DNA from: Duganella fentianensis
GTDB taxonomy: Bacteria > Pseudomonadota > Gammaproteobacteria > Burkholderiales > Burkholderiaceae_D
Reading direction: 5' to 3'
DNA length: 64,000 nucleotides
Assembly (NCBI RefSeq): GCF_009857835.1
Contig: NZ_WWCL01000003.1
Span: 310,001-374,000 of the forward strand
Part shown: piece after piece, positions 36,700 through 45,264 of the stretch
Position numbering within the stretch: position 1 is the first letter of the stretch
How the letters are laid out: every line of letters begins with the position of its first letter
Position numbers and translations under genes: made by a program
The notes under the pieces: model-generated
What the model saw: the letters and a program-made list of their open reading frames with translations, nothing else
Databases searched by the model: none
Told to the model about the DNA's origin: nothing

Positions 36700-38562
36700 C
36701 TAGCTGGCCAGCACGGCAGGCATCACGCCGCGCAAGGCGTTGCAGACCATGATGGCTTCGGCCTGTTGCAGCATGGCGCGCGTGATCACAGCCTGTTCGA
36801 TCTGCCATTGCGGATCGTCCAGCAGCACGGCGCGCATGACGCCCGGCAGCAGGCCGGACGAGAGCGGCGGCGTGAGCCAGCGGCCATCGATTTTTACCAG
36901 CACATTGCTGCGCCCACCTTCCGTCAGCTCGCCCCGTTCGTTGAAGAACAGCGTATCGAAGCCGCCGGCCGCTTCGGCGGCACGCCATGCCGCGTCGTAG
37001 CGTGTGCGGATGCTGGTTTTGTGGCGCAGGAATAGCTCGCTGGCGCTGGTGGCATTTGCCGCCAGCAGCAGCTTGACGGGCGTCGCCAGCGGCGTGATGG
37101 CAGCCTGCTGGACGGAGAAATCGCCACTGGCAGACAGTGCCAGCCGCAGGCGGTAGGTCTGCTGTGCGGCCATGCTGGCACAGGCCTGCGCGATGGCCGC
37201 CGCCGCTGCTGCCTCATCCCATGGATAGCCGAAGTACTGCGCCGAAGCAGCCAGCCGCGCCAGATGGCGTGCCTGATGCGCGGCCCCAGCATGGCTGGCC
37301 TGCAGCGTTTCGAAAATCTCGAACTGGCTTTGCAGCCCTGTCAGGAAGCGGGCTTTGAGCTGGCATTCCGCATATTCCTCGGCTGCGTCGCTGTCGAACA
37401 CGATGCCCGCGCCCACGCCCATTTCGCCGTGACGTACACCGAGCGCGGCATCCGGCGCCTGCAAAGCCAGCGTGCGGATGGGAACGGACATGCAGAAATC
37501 CCCTACCTTGCCATCGCTGCGCGGATCGAACCAGCCGATGGCGCCCGTGTAGATGCCGCGCGGGTCCGGTTCCAGCTCGCGGATGATTTCCATGGTGCGG
37601 CGCTTGGGCGCGCCCGTGATGGAACCGCAAGGGTAGAGCGCTGTAAAGATGTCAGCCAGCGTGGCATCGTCGCGCAGTTGCGCGGTGATGGTGGAGGTCA
37701 TCTGCAGCACGCTGCTGTAGCGCTGCACATCGAACAGCGCTGGCACCTGCACGCTGCCGGTGGTGGCGATGCGCGCTACGTCATTGCGCAGCAGATCGAC
37801 GATCATCAGATTTTCCGCGCGGTTCTTGCTGTCGGCGGCCAGTGCCTGTGCGCGGCGCTGGTTTTCGGCGTCGTCGGCACTGGCGGGGGCCGTGCCTTTC
37901 ATGGGGCGTGCCGTCAGCACGCCATCCTGATGGCGCACGAACAGCTCCGGCGACAGCGACAGGATGGCACGGCCATCGTCCAGTTGCAGCAGCGCCCCAT
38001 ACGGCACGGGCTGGCGTTCGCGCAGGCGCGCGTACAGCGCATAGATGCTGCCATAGGCGTCGAAGCGTAGCCGGTAGGTATAGTTGACCTGATAGGTGTC
38101 GCCTGCCGCGATGTAGTCGTGGATGCGCGCCAGCGCGGCGCTAAACGCCGGCTGGTCGATATTCGGGCGGATGTTGGCGATGCCGGCCAGCGTGGTCGCA
38201 GCGCTGGCGCTCTCCGGCGTGCTGCTACGGACGGCCAGCCATGCGCCGACCTGTGCGCTGTCCAGCAGGTCGCAGCGCGAGAACAGCAGTATCTGCGCCA
38301 GTTCTGCAGGTGGCGTGGCATCGATGCCGTCCAGTTGCAGTAGCTGCTCACCCAGTTCGTACTGGCAGACGGTGACGGCGTAAGCGCCTTGCGTGAGCGC
38401 CGTCTGCATCTGTTCCAGCAATTGCGGCCACTGGCCGATGTGCTGGCAGCGCAGCGTGGCCAGATGGCCGGTGTACAGGCGTGAGCGGTGCGGCGCACCA
38501 GCGGCGGCCGGTGCGTTGTGCGGGCTGGCGTCGTCCAGCAGCGCGAATACATCTACATCCAT
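36700..38562 (-). CDS. pabB: Aminodeoxychorismate synthase component I fused to aminodeoxychorismate lyase-like domain
   Basis: A 620-residue fusion. The N-terminal two thirds are PabB: ISLSPELFV-like block (LSLSPELFVRHQDGVLTARP), PMKGTAPAS, ENLMIVDLLRNDVARIA and YPCGSITGAPKRRTMEII, forming 4-amino-4-deoxychorismate from chorismate. The C-terminal third (from about residue 410; FFNERGELTEGGRSNVLVKI, LPGVMRAVLL) is a class IV aminotransferase fold of PabC type, which would release p-aminobenzoate for folate. A single polypeptide thus could do both steps; the glutaminase subunit PabA must be elsewhere. The gene lies 2 bp after slmA and probably belongs to its operon. Confidence 0.93.
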   Translation of the reverse strand: MDVDVFALLDDASPHNAPAAAGAPHRSRLYTGHLATLRCQHIGQWPQLLEQMQTALTQGAYAVTVCQYELGEQLLQLDGIDATPPAELAQILLFSRCDLLDSAQVGAWLAVRSSTPESASAATTLAGIANIRPNIDQPAFSAALARIHDYIAAGDTYQVNYTYRLRFDAYGSIYALYARLRERQPVPYGALLQLDDGRAILSLSPELFVRHQDGVLTARPMKGTAPASADDAENQRRAQALAADSKNRAENLMIVDLLRNDVARIATTGSVQVPALFDVQRYSSVLQMTSTITAQLRDDATLADIFTALYPCGSITGAPKRRTMEIIRELEPDPRGIYTGAIGWFDPRSDGKVGDFCMSVPIRTLALQAPDAALGVRHGEMGVGAGIVFDSDAAEEYAECQLKARFLTGLQSQFEIFETLQASHAGAAHQARHLARLAASAQYFGYPWDEAAAAAAIAQACASMAAQQTYRLRLALSASGDFSVQQAAITPLATPVKLLLAANATSASELFLRHKTSIRTRYDAAWRAAEAAGGFDTLFFNERGELTEGGRSNVLVKIDGRWLTPPLSSGLLPGVMRAVLLDDPQWQIEQAVITRAMLQQAEAIMVCNALRGVMPAVLAS

Positions 38563-38564
38563 GG

Positions 38565-39146
38565 TTAAACTGAAGTCAGCAGCAAGGCAATTTGCAGCGG
38601 TGCGTCCTGTGTGGGGTTATTCTTGAAGCCGCTCTTGGCATAACGGTGCCAGCGTCCGATCACGAAGCTGACCAGCATGCTGGCGCGTGCCGGCACATCG
38701 GCCTCGCGCGTCTGGCCTTCGCTGGCGGCGATGCGCAGGGCCTGTTTCAGCGCCAGTTCCACGCGGTCGTAGAACTGGTTCATGCGCAGTTGCAGCCGTT
38801 CGTCCTCGTTGACCAGCGCCTCGCCCGTCAGCACGCGCGTCATGCCGGGGTTCTGTGCTGAAAAATTCAGCAGCATGCCCACCATATCACGCGCCTGCAG
38901 CAGGCCGTCGTTCTGTTGCTCGGTAATCCGGTTGATCAGGCCGAACACGGTCGATTCGATAAATTCGATCAGCCCCTCGAACATCTGCGCCTTGCTGGCG
39001 AAATGGCGGTACAGCGCCGCCTCGGAGAACTCTAGCTTGCGCGCCAGCGCAGCGGTGGTAATCCGGTCGCCCTTGGGCTGTTCCAGCATTTCGGCCAGTG
39101 CTTGCAATATCTGCATGCGGCGTTGGCCCGGCGGTGTGCTTGCCAT
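38565..39146 (-). CDS. slmA: Nucleoid occlusion factor SlmA (TetR family)
   Basis: A 193-residue TetR-fold protein that binds specific DNA sites and blocks FtsZ ring assembly over the nucleoid. The N-terminal helix-turn-helix reads RITTAALARKLEFSEAALYRHFASKAQMFEGLI (about residues 28-60), which matches SlmA closely, and the C-terminal GRWHRYAKSGFKNNPT is also a family feature. It lies between the pyrimidine 5'-nucleotidase gene and pabBC on one strand, 49 and 2 bp apart. The nucleotidase-slmA-argB neighbourhood is common in Burkholderiales. Confidence 0.9.
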   Translation of the reverse strand: MASTPPGQRRMQILQALAEMLEQPKGDRITTAALARKLEFSEAALYRHFASKAQMFEGLIEFIESTVFGLINRITEQQNDGLLQARDMVGMLLNFSAQNPGMTRVLTGEALVNEDERLQLRMNQFYDRVELALKQALRIAASEGQTREADVPARASMLVSFVIGRWHRYAKSGFKNNPTQDAPLQIALLLTSV

Positions 39147-39195
39147 GTGATCTCGCAGTGGTGGTGGTCGAATCGGTAAGGCTGCTAGCAGGGTG

Positions 39196-39924
39196 TTAGC
39201 GCAAATGGTGCAGGCGGGCCGGCAGCTGTCGGACAGATTTTACTTTGACATCGACGTAAGCGGGGCGAATTAAGCGTTTTTGCTGGTGCGCCATGCCGGC
39301 CGTATCCCCCAGTGTCAGGTACTGGGTGACCCATGCCGTGCGTATGCCTAGCTGGTGGGCCGTGCGCAGATTGGCCAGCGTATCTTCCACCAGCACGCAG
39401 CGGCCGGGGCGCAGCTGCTGGCGCCGCAGCAGGCTACGCAGCAGCAGGCGCGATGGCTTGGGGCGCATCTTGCCGTGCACCGTCATGGCTTCCACCGCCA
39501 CGTGGTGGCTGAACTGGCGCTGCAGGCCCAGATGGCGCACCACCTTGGTGGAATAGCGGTGCGGCGCATTGGTCAGCAGGATTTTGCGGCCGGGCAGGCG
39601 GCGCAGCAGCTGGCGCAAGCCGGTTTCGGCGCGGATCATGCTGTGCAGCTGCTCCAGATTATGGGTCTCGTGCAGAAAATGGGCCGCATCCACGTTATGG
39701 TGCTTCACCAGTCCCAGCATCGTTACGCCGTAGCGGCGCCAGTAGCCGGTGCGTGCGGCTTCCACCTGCTCCGGTGTGGCGGGCGTGGTGCCGTCGCCCA
39801 GTACGCGGGCGATATAGTCGTTCATCCGCCCCATGATGGCGGGGAAGATGGCATGCGAGGCGTTGTGCAGGGTGTTATCGAGATCGAATAGCCACACCGT
39901 GTCTTTGCGGGTAATAATGCTCAC
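39196..39924 (-). CDS. HAD-family pyrimidine 5'-nucleotidase
   Basis: A 242-residue haloacid dehalogenase-type phosphatase. The nucleophile motif WLFDLDNTLHNASH (about residues 11-24), ILLTNAPHRYSTKVVRHLGL (motif II) and CVLVEDTLANLRTAHQLGIRTAWV (motif IV) are all present. Length and sequence fit the SDT1/PHM8-like pyrimidine nucleotidase group. It starts the likely operon with slmA and pabBC and is divergent from the TraB/GumN gene, 38 bp away. Confidence 0.88.
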   Translation of the reverse strand: MSIITRKDTVWLFDLDNTLHNASHAIFPAIMGRMNDYIARVLGDGTTPATPEQVEAARTGYWRRYGVTMLGLVKHHNVDAAHFLHETHNLEQLHSMIRAETGLRQLLRRLPGRKILLTNAPHRYSTKVVRHLGLQRQFSHHVAVEAMTVHGKMRPKPSRLLLRSLLRRQQLRPGRCVLVEDTLANLRTAHQLGIRTAWVTQYLTLGDTAGMAHQQKRLIRPAYVDVKVKSVRQLPARLHHLR

Positions 39925-39962
39925 TTCAATTGTTCACGTCGGATTTGCTGAAAAAGGGTGTC

Positions 39963-40868
39963 ATGCTGCGTCAGATTATAGTGATGTTCTGCAGTTTGCT
40001 CGCGCTGCTGCTCTCGCCCGTTGCAGCCCATGCTGAAAATAGCGGCACCCGCCATGGCGCGCTGTTCAAGATCGAGCAGTCCGGCCGCTCGCTCTACCTG
40101 TTCGGCACCATCCACGTGGGTGCCGCCGATTTCTATCCGCTTGAGCCGCAACTGGCGCAGTTGCTGGAACAGGCGCCCGTGCTGGCACTGGAGATCGACC
40201 CGCTGGGCGATCAGCAGGCGCTGGCCAAAGTGGTACAGCGTTACGGCATGCAGGGCAGGGGAGGCAATGCGCCCGTGCTGTCGGCGTCGTGGCGCTTGCG
40301 GCTGGAGCGTCTGCTGCGCGAGTATCACATCGAGGCGAACAGTGTGGCGGCCATGAAGCCGTGGCTACTGGCCAGCGTGCTGACGATTTCCGAATTTTCC
40401 AATCAGGGCTACAGCACGGCGCTGGCGGTTGACGCCTATCTGTCCCAGCAGGCGCACAAGCGCGGGCAGAAAGTGCTGGAGCTGGAATCGGCCGAAAGCC
40501 AGATGGCGCTGTTCGACAGCATGGGCGGGGCGCAGCAGTTAATCTTTTTGCAGGAAGCCATTGCCGGTATCGAATCGCGCGAGCAGGCCAGCCAGGCGCG
40601 CGCCATCGGCGATGCATGGCGCCATGCCGATGCCGCGGCGCTCGAGGAACTCGCCAGCAAGGCCGAACAGGATGACAGCTATTCCGGGCGCTTCGTGCAG
40701 AAAGTGCTGCTGGAAGGGCGCAATCCGGCGCTGGCCGACGGCATGCAGCGGCTGATGCAGCAGGCCGATAATGCGGTAGCCGCAGTCGGTATCCTGCATC
40801 TGGTGGGGCAGTACAGCGTGCCGGAACTGCTGCGCAAGCGCGGCCTGAAGGTCGAACGGCTGTACTAG
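39963..40868 (+). CDS. TraB/GumN family protein, exported
   Basis: A 301-residue protein with an N-terminal signal (QIIVMFCSLLALLLSPVAAHA). The TraB/GumN signature LFGTIHVGAADFYPL sits early (about residues 39-53), the conserved LALEIDP follows, and the C-terminal VAAVGILHLVGQYSVPELL ends the fold. TraB-type proteins include the Tiki metalloprotease-like fold, in which two GxxH motifs act as metal ligands; both are present here (GTIH, GILH). The bacterial substrate is unknown. AAGG supports ATG 39963 over an upstream TTG at 39930. Confidence 0.88.
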   Translation: MLRQIIVMFCSLLALLLSPVAAHAENSGTRHGALFKIEQSGRSLYLFGTIHVGAADFYPLEPQLAQLLEQAPVLALEIDPLGDQQALAKVVQRYGMQGRGGNAPVLSASWRLRLERLLREYHIEANSVAAMKPWLLASVLTISEFSNQGYSTALAVDAYLSQQAHKRGQKVLELESAESQMALFDSMGGAQQLIFLQEAIAGIESREQASQARAIGDAWRHADAAALEELASKAEQDDSYSGRFVQKVLLEGRNPALADGMQRLMQQADNAVAAVGILHLVGQYSVPELLRKRGLKVERLY

Positions 40869-40937
40869 CGCAGGACGTGACAATGCCTGACAGGACAGTC
40901 GGATAAAAATTCTAGAGCGGGGGAGGGTGCAGCAGGA

Positions 40938-41012
<75 letters not shown>

Positions 41013-41063
41013 ATTGAATGTGGCGGTACGCTAAAACTGAGGCTTAACAGCACCGCCAAATTT

Positions 41064-41987
41064 TTAGTGAGACCGGATCATAGTGCCAAAAGCCTGTTCG
41101 GTCAAGACTTCCAGCAATAAAGAGTGTTCAATCCGGCCATCGATGATGTGAACCGTGTTCACGCCGGACTTGGCTGCGTCCAGTGCCGATGAAATTTTAG
41201 GCAGCATGCCGCCCGAAATCGTCCCGTCGGCGAACATCTCGTCGATCTCGCGGGCCGACAGGTCGGTCACCAGATTGCCCTGCTTATCCTGCACGCCGGC
41301 GATGTTGGTCATCATGATCAGCTTTTCCGCTTTCAGGATTTCCGCGATCTTGCCCGCTACCACGTCGGCATTGATGTTGTAGGCCTGGCCATCCTGACCG
41401 AAACCGATAGGCGAGATGATAGGAATGAAGGCGTCGTCCTGCAGGGCTTTCACCACTGCCGGATTGATCGCCTCGATTTCGCCCACGAAGCCGATGTCGA
41501 GGAACTCGCCCGGATTCTCGCGGTCCGGCATGGCCATTTTGCGGGCGCGGATCAGACCACCGTCCTTACCCGTCAGACCCACGGCCTGACCGCCGTAGTG
41601 ATTGATCAGCATCACGATGTCCTGCTGCACTTCACCGCCCAGCACCCACTCCACCACTTCCATGGTTTCTTCGTCGGTGATACGCATGCCCTGCACGAAG
41701 GTGCCCTGCTTGCCGATTTTTTTCAGCGCGTTGTCGATCTGCGGACCGCCGCCGTGCACCACCACCGGATTCATGCCCACCAGTTTGAGCAGGATGACAT
41801 CGCGCGCGAAGCCGTGTTTCAGGCGCTCGTCCGTCATGGCATTGCCACCGTATTTGATCACGATGGTCTTGCCATGGAAATTGCGGATGTAGGGCAGGGC
41901 CTCAGCCAGAATCTGCGCCTTGATCTGCGGCGAAACCGCAGTCAGGTCATCATTCATGCCTAAGTTCAGGTTGGTCAGTTGGGTCAT
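41064..41987 (-). CDS. argB: Acetylglutamate kinase
   Basis: A 307-residue kinase that phosphorylates N-acetylglutamate in arginine synthesis. [20 protein letters not shown] (about residues 40-59), [19 protein letters not shown] and [15 protein letters not shown] are the diagnostic motifs; the C-terminal [20 protein letters not shown] closes the substrate site. The in-frame Met at 41957 is a possible alternative start. It is divergent from an ECF sigma gene. The arginine-sensitive N-terminal helix is present, so feedback control is possible. Confidence 0.97.
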   Translation of the reverse strand: MTQLTNLNLGMNDDLTAVSPQIKAQILAEALPYIRNFHGKTIVIKYGGNAMTDERLKHGFARDVILLKLVGMNPVVVHGGGPQIDNALKKIGKQGTFVQGMRITDEETMEVVEWVLGGEVQQDIVMLINHYGGQAVGLTGKDGGLIRARKMAMPDRENPGEFLDIGFVGEIEAINPAVVKALQDDAFIPIISPIGFGQDGQAYNINADVVAGKIAEILKAEKLIMMTNIAGVQDKQGNLVTDLSAREIDEMFADGTISGGMLPKISSALDAAKSGVNTVHIIDGRIEHSLLLEVLTEQAFGTMIRSH

Positions 41988-42101
41988 GGCGAGTCCGGAA
42001 AAAAATTTTGTGCAATTTTACAGCCTGTAGCGACCGTAGACCACGCATTATAGGGCTATCCGGTTGTATTTTCTTAGATCCTCCGCTACGCTGGCCGCCA
42101 T

Positions 42102-42677
42102 ATGAGCGCTCCCGACACTTTGCACCGCCAACTGGAACAGATGCGTCCCCAGCTTGTCCGATTTGCACAGTTGCAAATTAGGAATCAGGCGCTGGCCGAG
42201 GATGCCGTACAGGATGCCCTGATCGCCGTGCTGGAAAAGCCCGAGCGCTTTACCGGGGCATCCTCGCTGCGCACCTATGTGACGGGCATCCTCAAGTTCA
42301 AGATCATCGATTGTCTGCGCTCTTCCACGCGCGAACGCCAGTTCGATACGGACGAGGGGCAGGGTGATGATGAGCTGATCGATGCGCTGTTCACCGCCAA
42401 CGGCCATACGGTCGCGCCGCCGCAATCGTGGGGCGACCCTGACTCGGCACTCGAGCAGAAGGATTTCTTCCGCACGCTCGAGCTGTGCCTGGAAAAACTG
42501 CCGGCCCAGACGGCCCGCGTGTTCATGATGCGCGAATGGCTGGAACTGGAAACGGAAGAAATCTGTAAGGAACTGGCGATTACGTCGTCTAATGCGTGGG
42601 TGCTGCTGTATCGAGCGCGCTTGCGCCTGCGCGAATGTCTGGACCTGAACTGGTTCGGCCAGCGCAGTCCTCAATGA
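42102..42677 (+). CDS. ECF-type RNA polymerase sigma factor
   Basis: A 191-residue sigma-70-family factor. Region 2 (LVRFAQLQIRNQALAEDAVQ DAL, SLRTYVTGILKFKIIDCLR) is at the N-terminus, and region 4 (CLEKLPAQTARVFMMREWLE, EICKELAITSSNAWVLLYRA) at the C-terminus with no region 3, so it is an extracytoplasmic-function factor. A zf-HC2 protein gene follows after 12 bases, almost certainly its cognate anti-sigma factor. The regulon and stress signal are unknown. Confidence 0.9.
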   Translation: MSAPDTLHRQLEQMRPQLVRFAQLQIRNQALAEDAVQDALIAVLEKPERFTGASSLRTYVTGILKFKIIDCLRSSTRERQFDTDEGQGDDELIDALFTANGHTVAPPQSWGDPDSALEQKDFFRTLELCLEKLPAQTARVFMMREWLELETEEICKELAITSSNAWVLLYRARLRLRECLDLNWFGQRSPQ

Positions 42678-42689
42678 ATCGAGCCGAAT

Positions 42690-42899
42690 ATGACGAATCC
42701 TGATAAAACCGGATTGAAACCGACCTGCCGCGAAGCGCACCGGCTGGTATCGGAGGGCATGGATCGCGAACTGTCGTTTGTCGAGCGTACCCGCTTGCGC
42801 CTGCACCTGATGGTGTGCGATGGCTGCACCCGCTTCAACGGCCAGATGGCGCTGCTGCGCACAGCCATGCGCCGCTTCCCAGACGAGCACGGAAAATGA
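42690..42899 (+). CDS. Zinc-finger (zf-HC2) anti-sigma factor
   Basis: A 69-residue protein with the zinc-binding H39-x3-C43-x2-C46 pattern (HLMVCDGC) plus Cys13 and His17, the HC2 core of ZAS anti-sigma factors. It has no C-terminal membrane helix, so it is a soluble, ChrR/RsrA-like module that may sense redox or metals directly through the cysteines. It follows the ECF gene by 12 bases, and its stop overlaps the next gene (ATGA). Confidence 0.85.
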   Translation: MTNPDKTGLKPTCREAHRLVSEGMDRELSFVERTRLRLHLMVCDGCTRFNGQMALLRTAMRRFPDEHGK

Positions 42900-43159
42900 G
42901 CCTGTGCACGCGCTGCGGCGCCGAGTTCCATTGCGCCATGGCTGACGGCGCAGGGCGTGCCAGCGACGCTGCGCCCGTGCAGGACGGCAGTTCCGCTGTG
43001 GCGGAAGCGCCCTGCTGGTGTACTGCACTGCCCATGCTGCTGCCGGTGCCGCTAGCCGGTGCCGCCGGCTGCTGGTGCCCGGACTGCCTGCGTGCCGAAA
43101 TCGCCGCCCAGCAGCGCGCGGCCACCGCCGGCAGCAGCACGACTGAACTCAAGCGTTAG
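42896..43159 (+). CDS. Cysteine-rich CWC-family protein
   Basis: An 87-residue Cys-rich protein. CTRCGAEFHC at residues 4-13, PCWCTALP near 40, and GCWCPDCLRAEIAA near 60-72 are the CWC motifs, probably a zinc or redox site. It is translationally coupled (ATGA) to the anti-sigma gene, so it may belong to the same signalling unit. The role is unknown for the family. It overlaps the 3' end of the convergent PHB depolymerase by 4 bases. Confidence 0.85.
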   Translation: MSLCTRCGAEFHCAMADGAGRASDAAPVQDGSSAVAEAPCWCTALPMLLPVPLAGAAGCWCPDCLRAEIAAQQRAATAGSSTTELKR

Positions 43160-44169
43160 CGTACGGTACGGAAGAAGCGCAGCATTTCGCGGCTGGCATT
43201 CGGCCCGCGCCCATCCGTATAACTGCCGTTGGCACTGCCGCCCGACCATGCATGGCCGGCGCCGTGCACCAGCCAGTGCTCGCCCAGCGGTTTGCCGTTG
43301 CTGCCCATGTGGGTTGTGCGGGTGTAGCGGTGGCCATTGGGCACACCGCCGCTGCGGATTTCAGCCTTGCCATGCTGGGGCAGCTGGCGCTGGGCCAGCA
43401 GCTGTTCGCCATTGCGGGGATTGACGGTGGTATCGCTGTCGCCATGGAACACGATGATGGGCTGGCTGGCCGGTGAGGACGCCACGGCCATGCTGCTGGC
43501 GCCCCGCTTCATGGCCGACAAGGCCGAGGGCAGATCCTGCGCCGAACCGTAGGGCAGGCCCGAATGCACGCCCACGGCGGCAAACAGTTCGGGATACAGC
43601 GTGCCGACGATGACGGCCATGGCGCCGCCCGCAGACAGACCCGCCACATACACCTGTTCCTCGATCACGGGATAGTCCGCCATCACCTGCTCCGTCATAC
43701 CGGCGATGATGGACGGTTCGCCCTGACCGCGCTGCTGGTCGATGGCGTTGAACCAGTTCCAGCATTTGGCCTGATTGGCGGCCGGACTCTGTGCCGGATA
43801 CAGCACGAAATACTGGTTTTCCTCGGCCAGCTGGTTCATCTGGGTGCCGGCGGCAAAATCGTCAGGGTCCTGCGTGCAGCCGTGCAGCATCACCAGCAGC
43901 GGCATGGGCTGGCCGTGGTAGCTGGCCGGCACATACAGCTTGTACTGGCGGCTGCCCGCATGGTTGCTGTAGCTGCCTTCGATGAAGCGGGCATCGCGCG
44001 GCACCCGCGCTACGGGGGCCGGCTGCAGCAGCGAACTCAGATCGATCACGGGCAGGCTGCTCTGGTGCTGGCGCAGCGTGTCCATGGCCTGCTCCACGGC
44101 CTGACGGGTACTGCGGTTGAACAGTTTCTGGGCGCTCGAGCGCAGCTGCGAAAACAGAGGTAGTTTCAT
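43156..44169 (-). CDS. Polyhydroxybutyrate depolymerase-family esterase (LpqC type)
   Basis: A 337-residue alpha/beta hydrolase. PLLVMLHGCTQDPDDFAAGT forms the oxyanion hole, VAGLSAGGAMAVIVGTLYP the nucleophile elbow, PIIVFHGDSDTTVNPRNGEQ the Asp region and LVHGAGHAWSGG the His. These match type 1 short-chain PHA depolymerases. The N-terminal 70 residues are a helical extension with no obvious signal peptide. It is downstream of a CopG-family regulator gene on the same strand, 9 bases apart, which likely controls it. Confidence 0.9.
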   Translation of the reverse strand: MKLPLFSQLRSSAQKLFNRSTRQAVEQAMDTLRQHQSSLPVIDLSSLLQPAPVARVPRDARFIEGSYSNHAGSRQYKLYVPASYHGQPMPLLVMLHGCTQDPDDFAAGTQMNQLAEENQYFVLYPAQSPAANQAKCWNWFNAIDQQRGQGEPSIIAGMTEQVMADYPVIEEQVYVAGLSAGGAMAVIVGTLYPELFAAVGVHSGLPYGSAQDLPSALSAMKRGASSMAVASSPASQPIIVFHGDSDTTVNPRNGEQLLAQRQLPQHGKAEIRSGGVPNGHRYTRTTHMGSNGKPLGEHWLVHGAGHAWSGGSANGSYTDGRGPNASREMLRFFRTVR

Positions 44170-44178
44170 GACGTCCCT

Positions 44179-44592
44179 TTAGCGTATGCGCGGGGCCAGC
44201 GCTGTTTTGAGGACTGCACTCGCATGCAGCGAGCCCAGTACGAAGATGGATTCAATGGTGGCCAGTGCCAGTTCGACAGAAACATCGCTGGCGATGCTGG
44301 CCAGACCCAGTACATGAATGTGCAGCCGCTCTCCGGCCGCCTGCAGGGCTTCCAGATCGGCCCTTGAGTAATGCTGCATACCGAGCACCAGACTTTTCCG
44401 TGCTACCGTCTGTTTCACCACGTCGGCATGCTGGCCCAGCTGGTTGCGGATGGCAGTGCGGATCAGATCGCTACGATTGGCATAAAACCCCTCCTGCACC
44501 AGCAGGTCGATCTGGCCCAGATCGATGGGGCCGAGGTTGATGGTGATCTTTTCCGCCTCGGCGGTGCGTTCCTTGAGTTCCTGTCTGGCCAT
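44179..44592 (-). CDS. CopG/ribbon-helix-helix transcriptional regulator
   Basis: A 137-residue protein. The N-terminal ITINLGPIDLGQIDLLVQEG followed by YANRSDLIRTAIRNQLGQHA is a ribbon-helix-helix DNA-binding domain; the C-terminus (ESIFVLGSLHASAVLKTALA) is a Leu/Ala-rich extra domain. ATG 44592 or ATG 44604 could start it; the shorter form gives the cleaner RHH N-terminus. The PHB depolymerase gene follows 9 bases later, so it probably regulates that gene. Confidence 0.82.
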   Translation of the reverse strand: MARQELKERTAEAEKITINLGPIDLGQIDLLVQEGFYANRSDLIRTAIRNQLGQHADVVKQTVARKSLVLGMQHYSRADLEALQAAGERLHIHVLGLASIASDVSVELALATIESIFVLGSLHASAVLKTALAPRIR

Positions 44593-44937
44593 GATCTCCA
44601 TCCAATCACCATCTATATGGATGGTAGTATAGGACTGAAACGCTGCATAGCAAGCACTAACGCGCATGAGTGCGGCACTTAACTTACCGATATCGATGTG
44701 CGCCCATTTTGAGCACGCGTGCAAACAAGATCTGGTCTTAGCGGCACTCAGGCCCGATCTGGCTGGAATTAGAGCTGCGTTGCGGGTAGCGTGAGGGCCG
44801 ACTGTCGGCCAATTTAGCACCGCCCCAGCAGTGAGAATGCGTGAATTTTCCAGTTGTGCAAGATGCTATTCTTTTGCACAAAAGGCTGGGTTCGGCCGAC
44901 GGCAGACTAATGTGGTGCAAACGATATAGGAGCGTGT
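44593..44937. other. 345-bp non-coding gap with palindromes
   Basis: No supported gene. It holds a perfect 15-base palindrome GGCCGAC-T-GTCGGCC (44796-44810), a partial copy GGCCGAC (44894-44900), and TTGTGCAA/TTGCACAA inverted 8-mers at 44854-44861 and 44874-44881, about 60 bases before the next gene. A 42-codon frame from 44667 lacks a ribosome site and is not called. Confidence 0.6.
44854..44881. promoter_or_regulatory. Inverted repeat upstream of small membrane gene
   Basis: TTGTGCAA and TTGCACAA are exact reverse complements with a 12-base gap. The location between divergent genes suggests an operator; the regulator is unknown. A weak hairpin is equally possible. Confidence 0.35.
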
Positions 44938-45180
44938 ATGTCTACTCAGCAAGTAGTACGTCATTGGGTGCCGGCCGCATTTTGTGCGCTTATTGTGTAT
45001 CTATATGTCGGCAATGGAGCGGCATCGCTCGACAATTGGAAGTATGTCGCCATTTGGCTCACGATGTGCTTCTTCTTTGTAGGTATGGTCACCTACTCAA
45101 TGCAAAAACAAATCCGAGACTTGCAAGCTGAGATACAGCGGCTTCAAACTGCGCGCCGGGAATCGGCGCGTGATGAATGA
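44938..45180 (+). CDS. Small membrane protein, two helices and a coiled coil
   Basis: An 80-residue protein I cannot assign. Hydrophobic segments at about residues 11-28 (VPAAFCALIVYLYVGNGA) and 36-53 (VAIWLTMCFFFVGMVTYS) are followed by a charged, heptad-like tail (KQIRDLQAEIQRLQTARRES). GGAG nine bases upstream supports the start. A hairpin (45185-45210) separates it from the convergent S41 peptidase. It may be lineage-specific. Confidence 0.72.
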   Translation: MSTQQVVRHWVPAAFCALIVYLYVGNGAASLDNWKYVAIWLTMCFFFVGMVTYSMQKQIRDLQAEIQRLQTARRESARDE

Positions 45181-45184
45181 AGCA

Positions 45185-45210
45185 CTGCTTCTGTTGTCGG
45201 CCAGAAGCAG
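45185..45210. terminator. Hairpin between convergent genes
   Basis: Perfect 9-bp stem CTGCTTCTG/CAGAAGCAG with an 8-base loop. No T tract follows on either side, so termination is only possible, not assured. Confidence 0.4.
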
Positions 45211-45264
45211 ACCCTGGCGAGTCGGGGAGCATCGTGCTCAACGGTCCTTACTCTTCACAAATAT

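Noticed and set aside
44667..44795. A 42-codon frame in the 345-bp gap before the small membrane protein.
   Set aside because: No ribosome site, no conserved look and no coupling to a neighbour.
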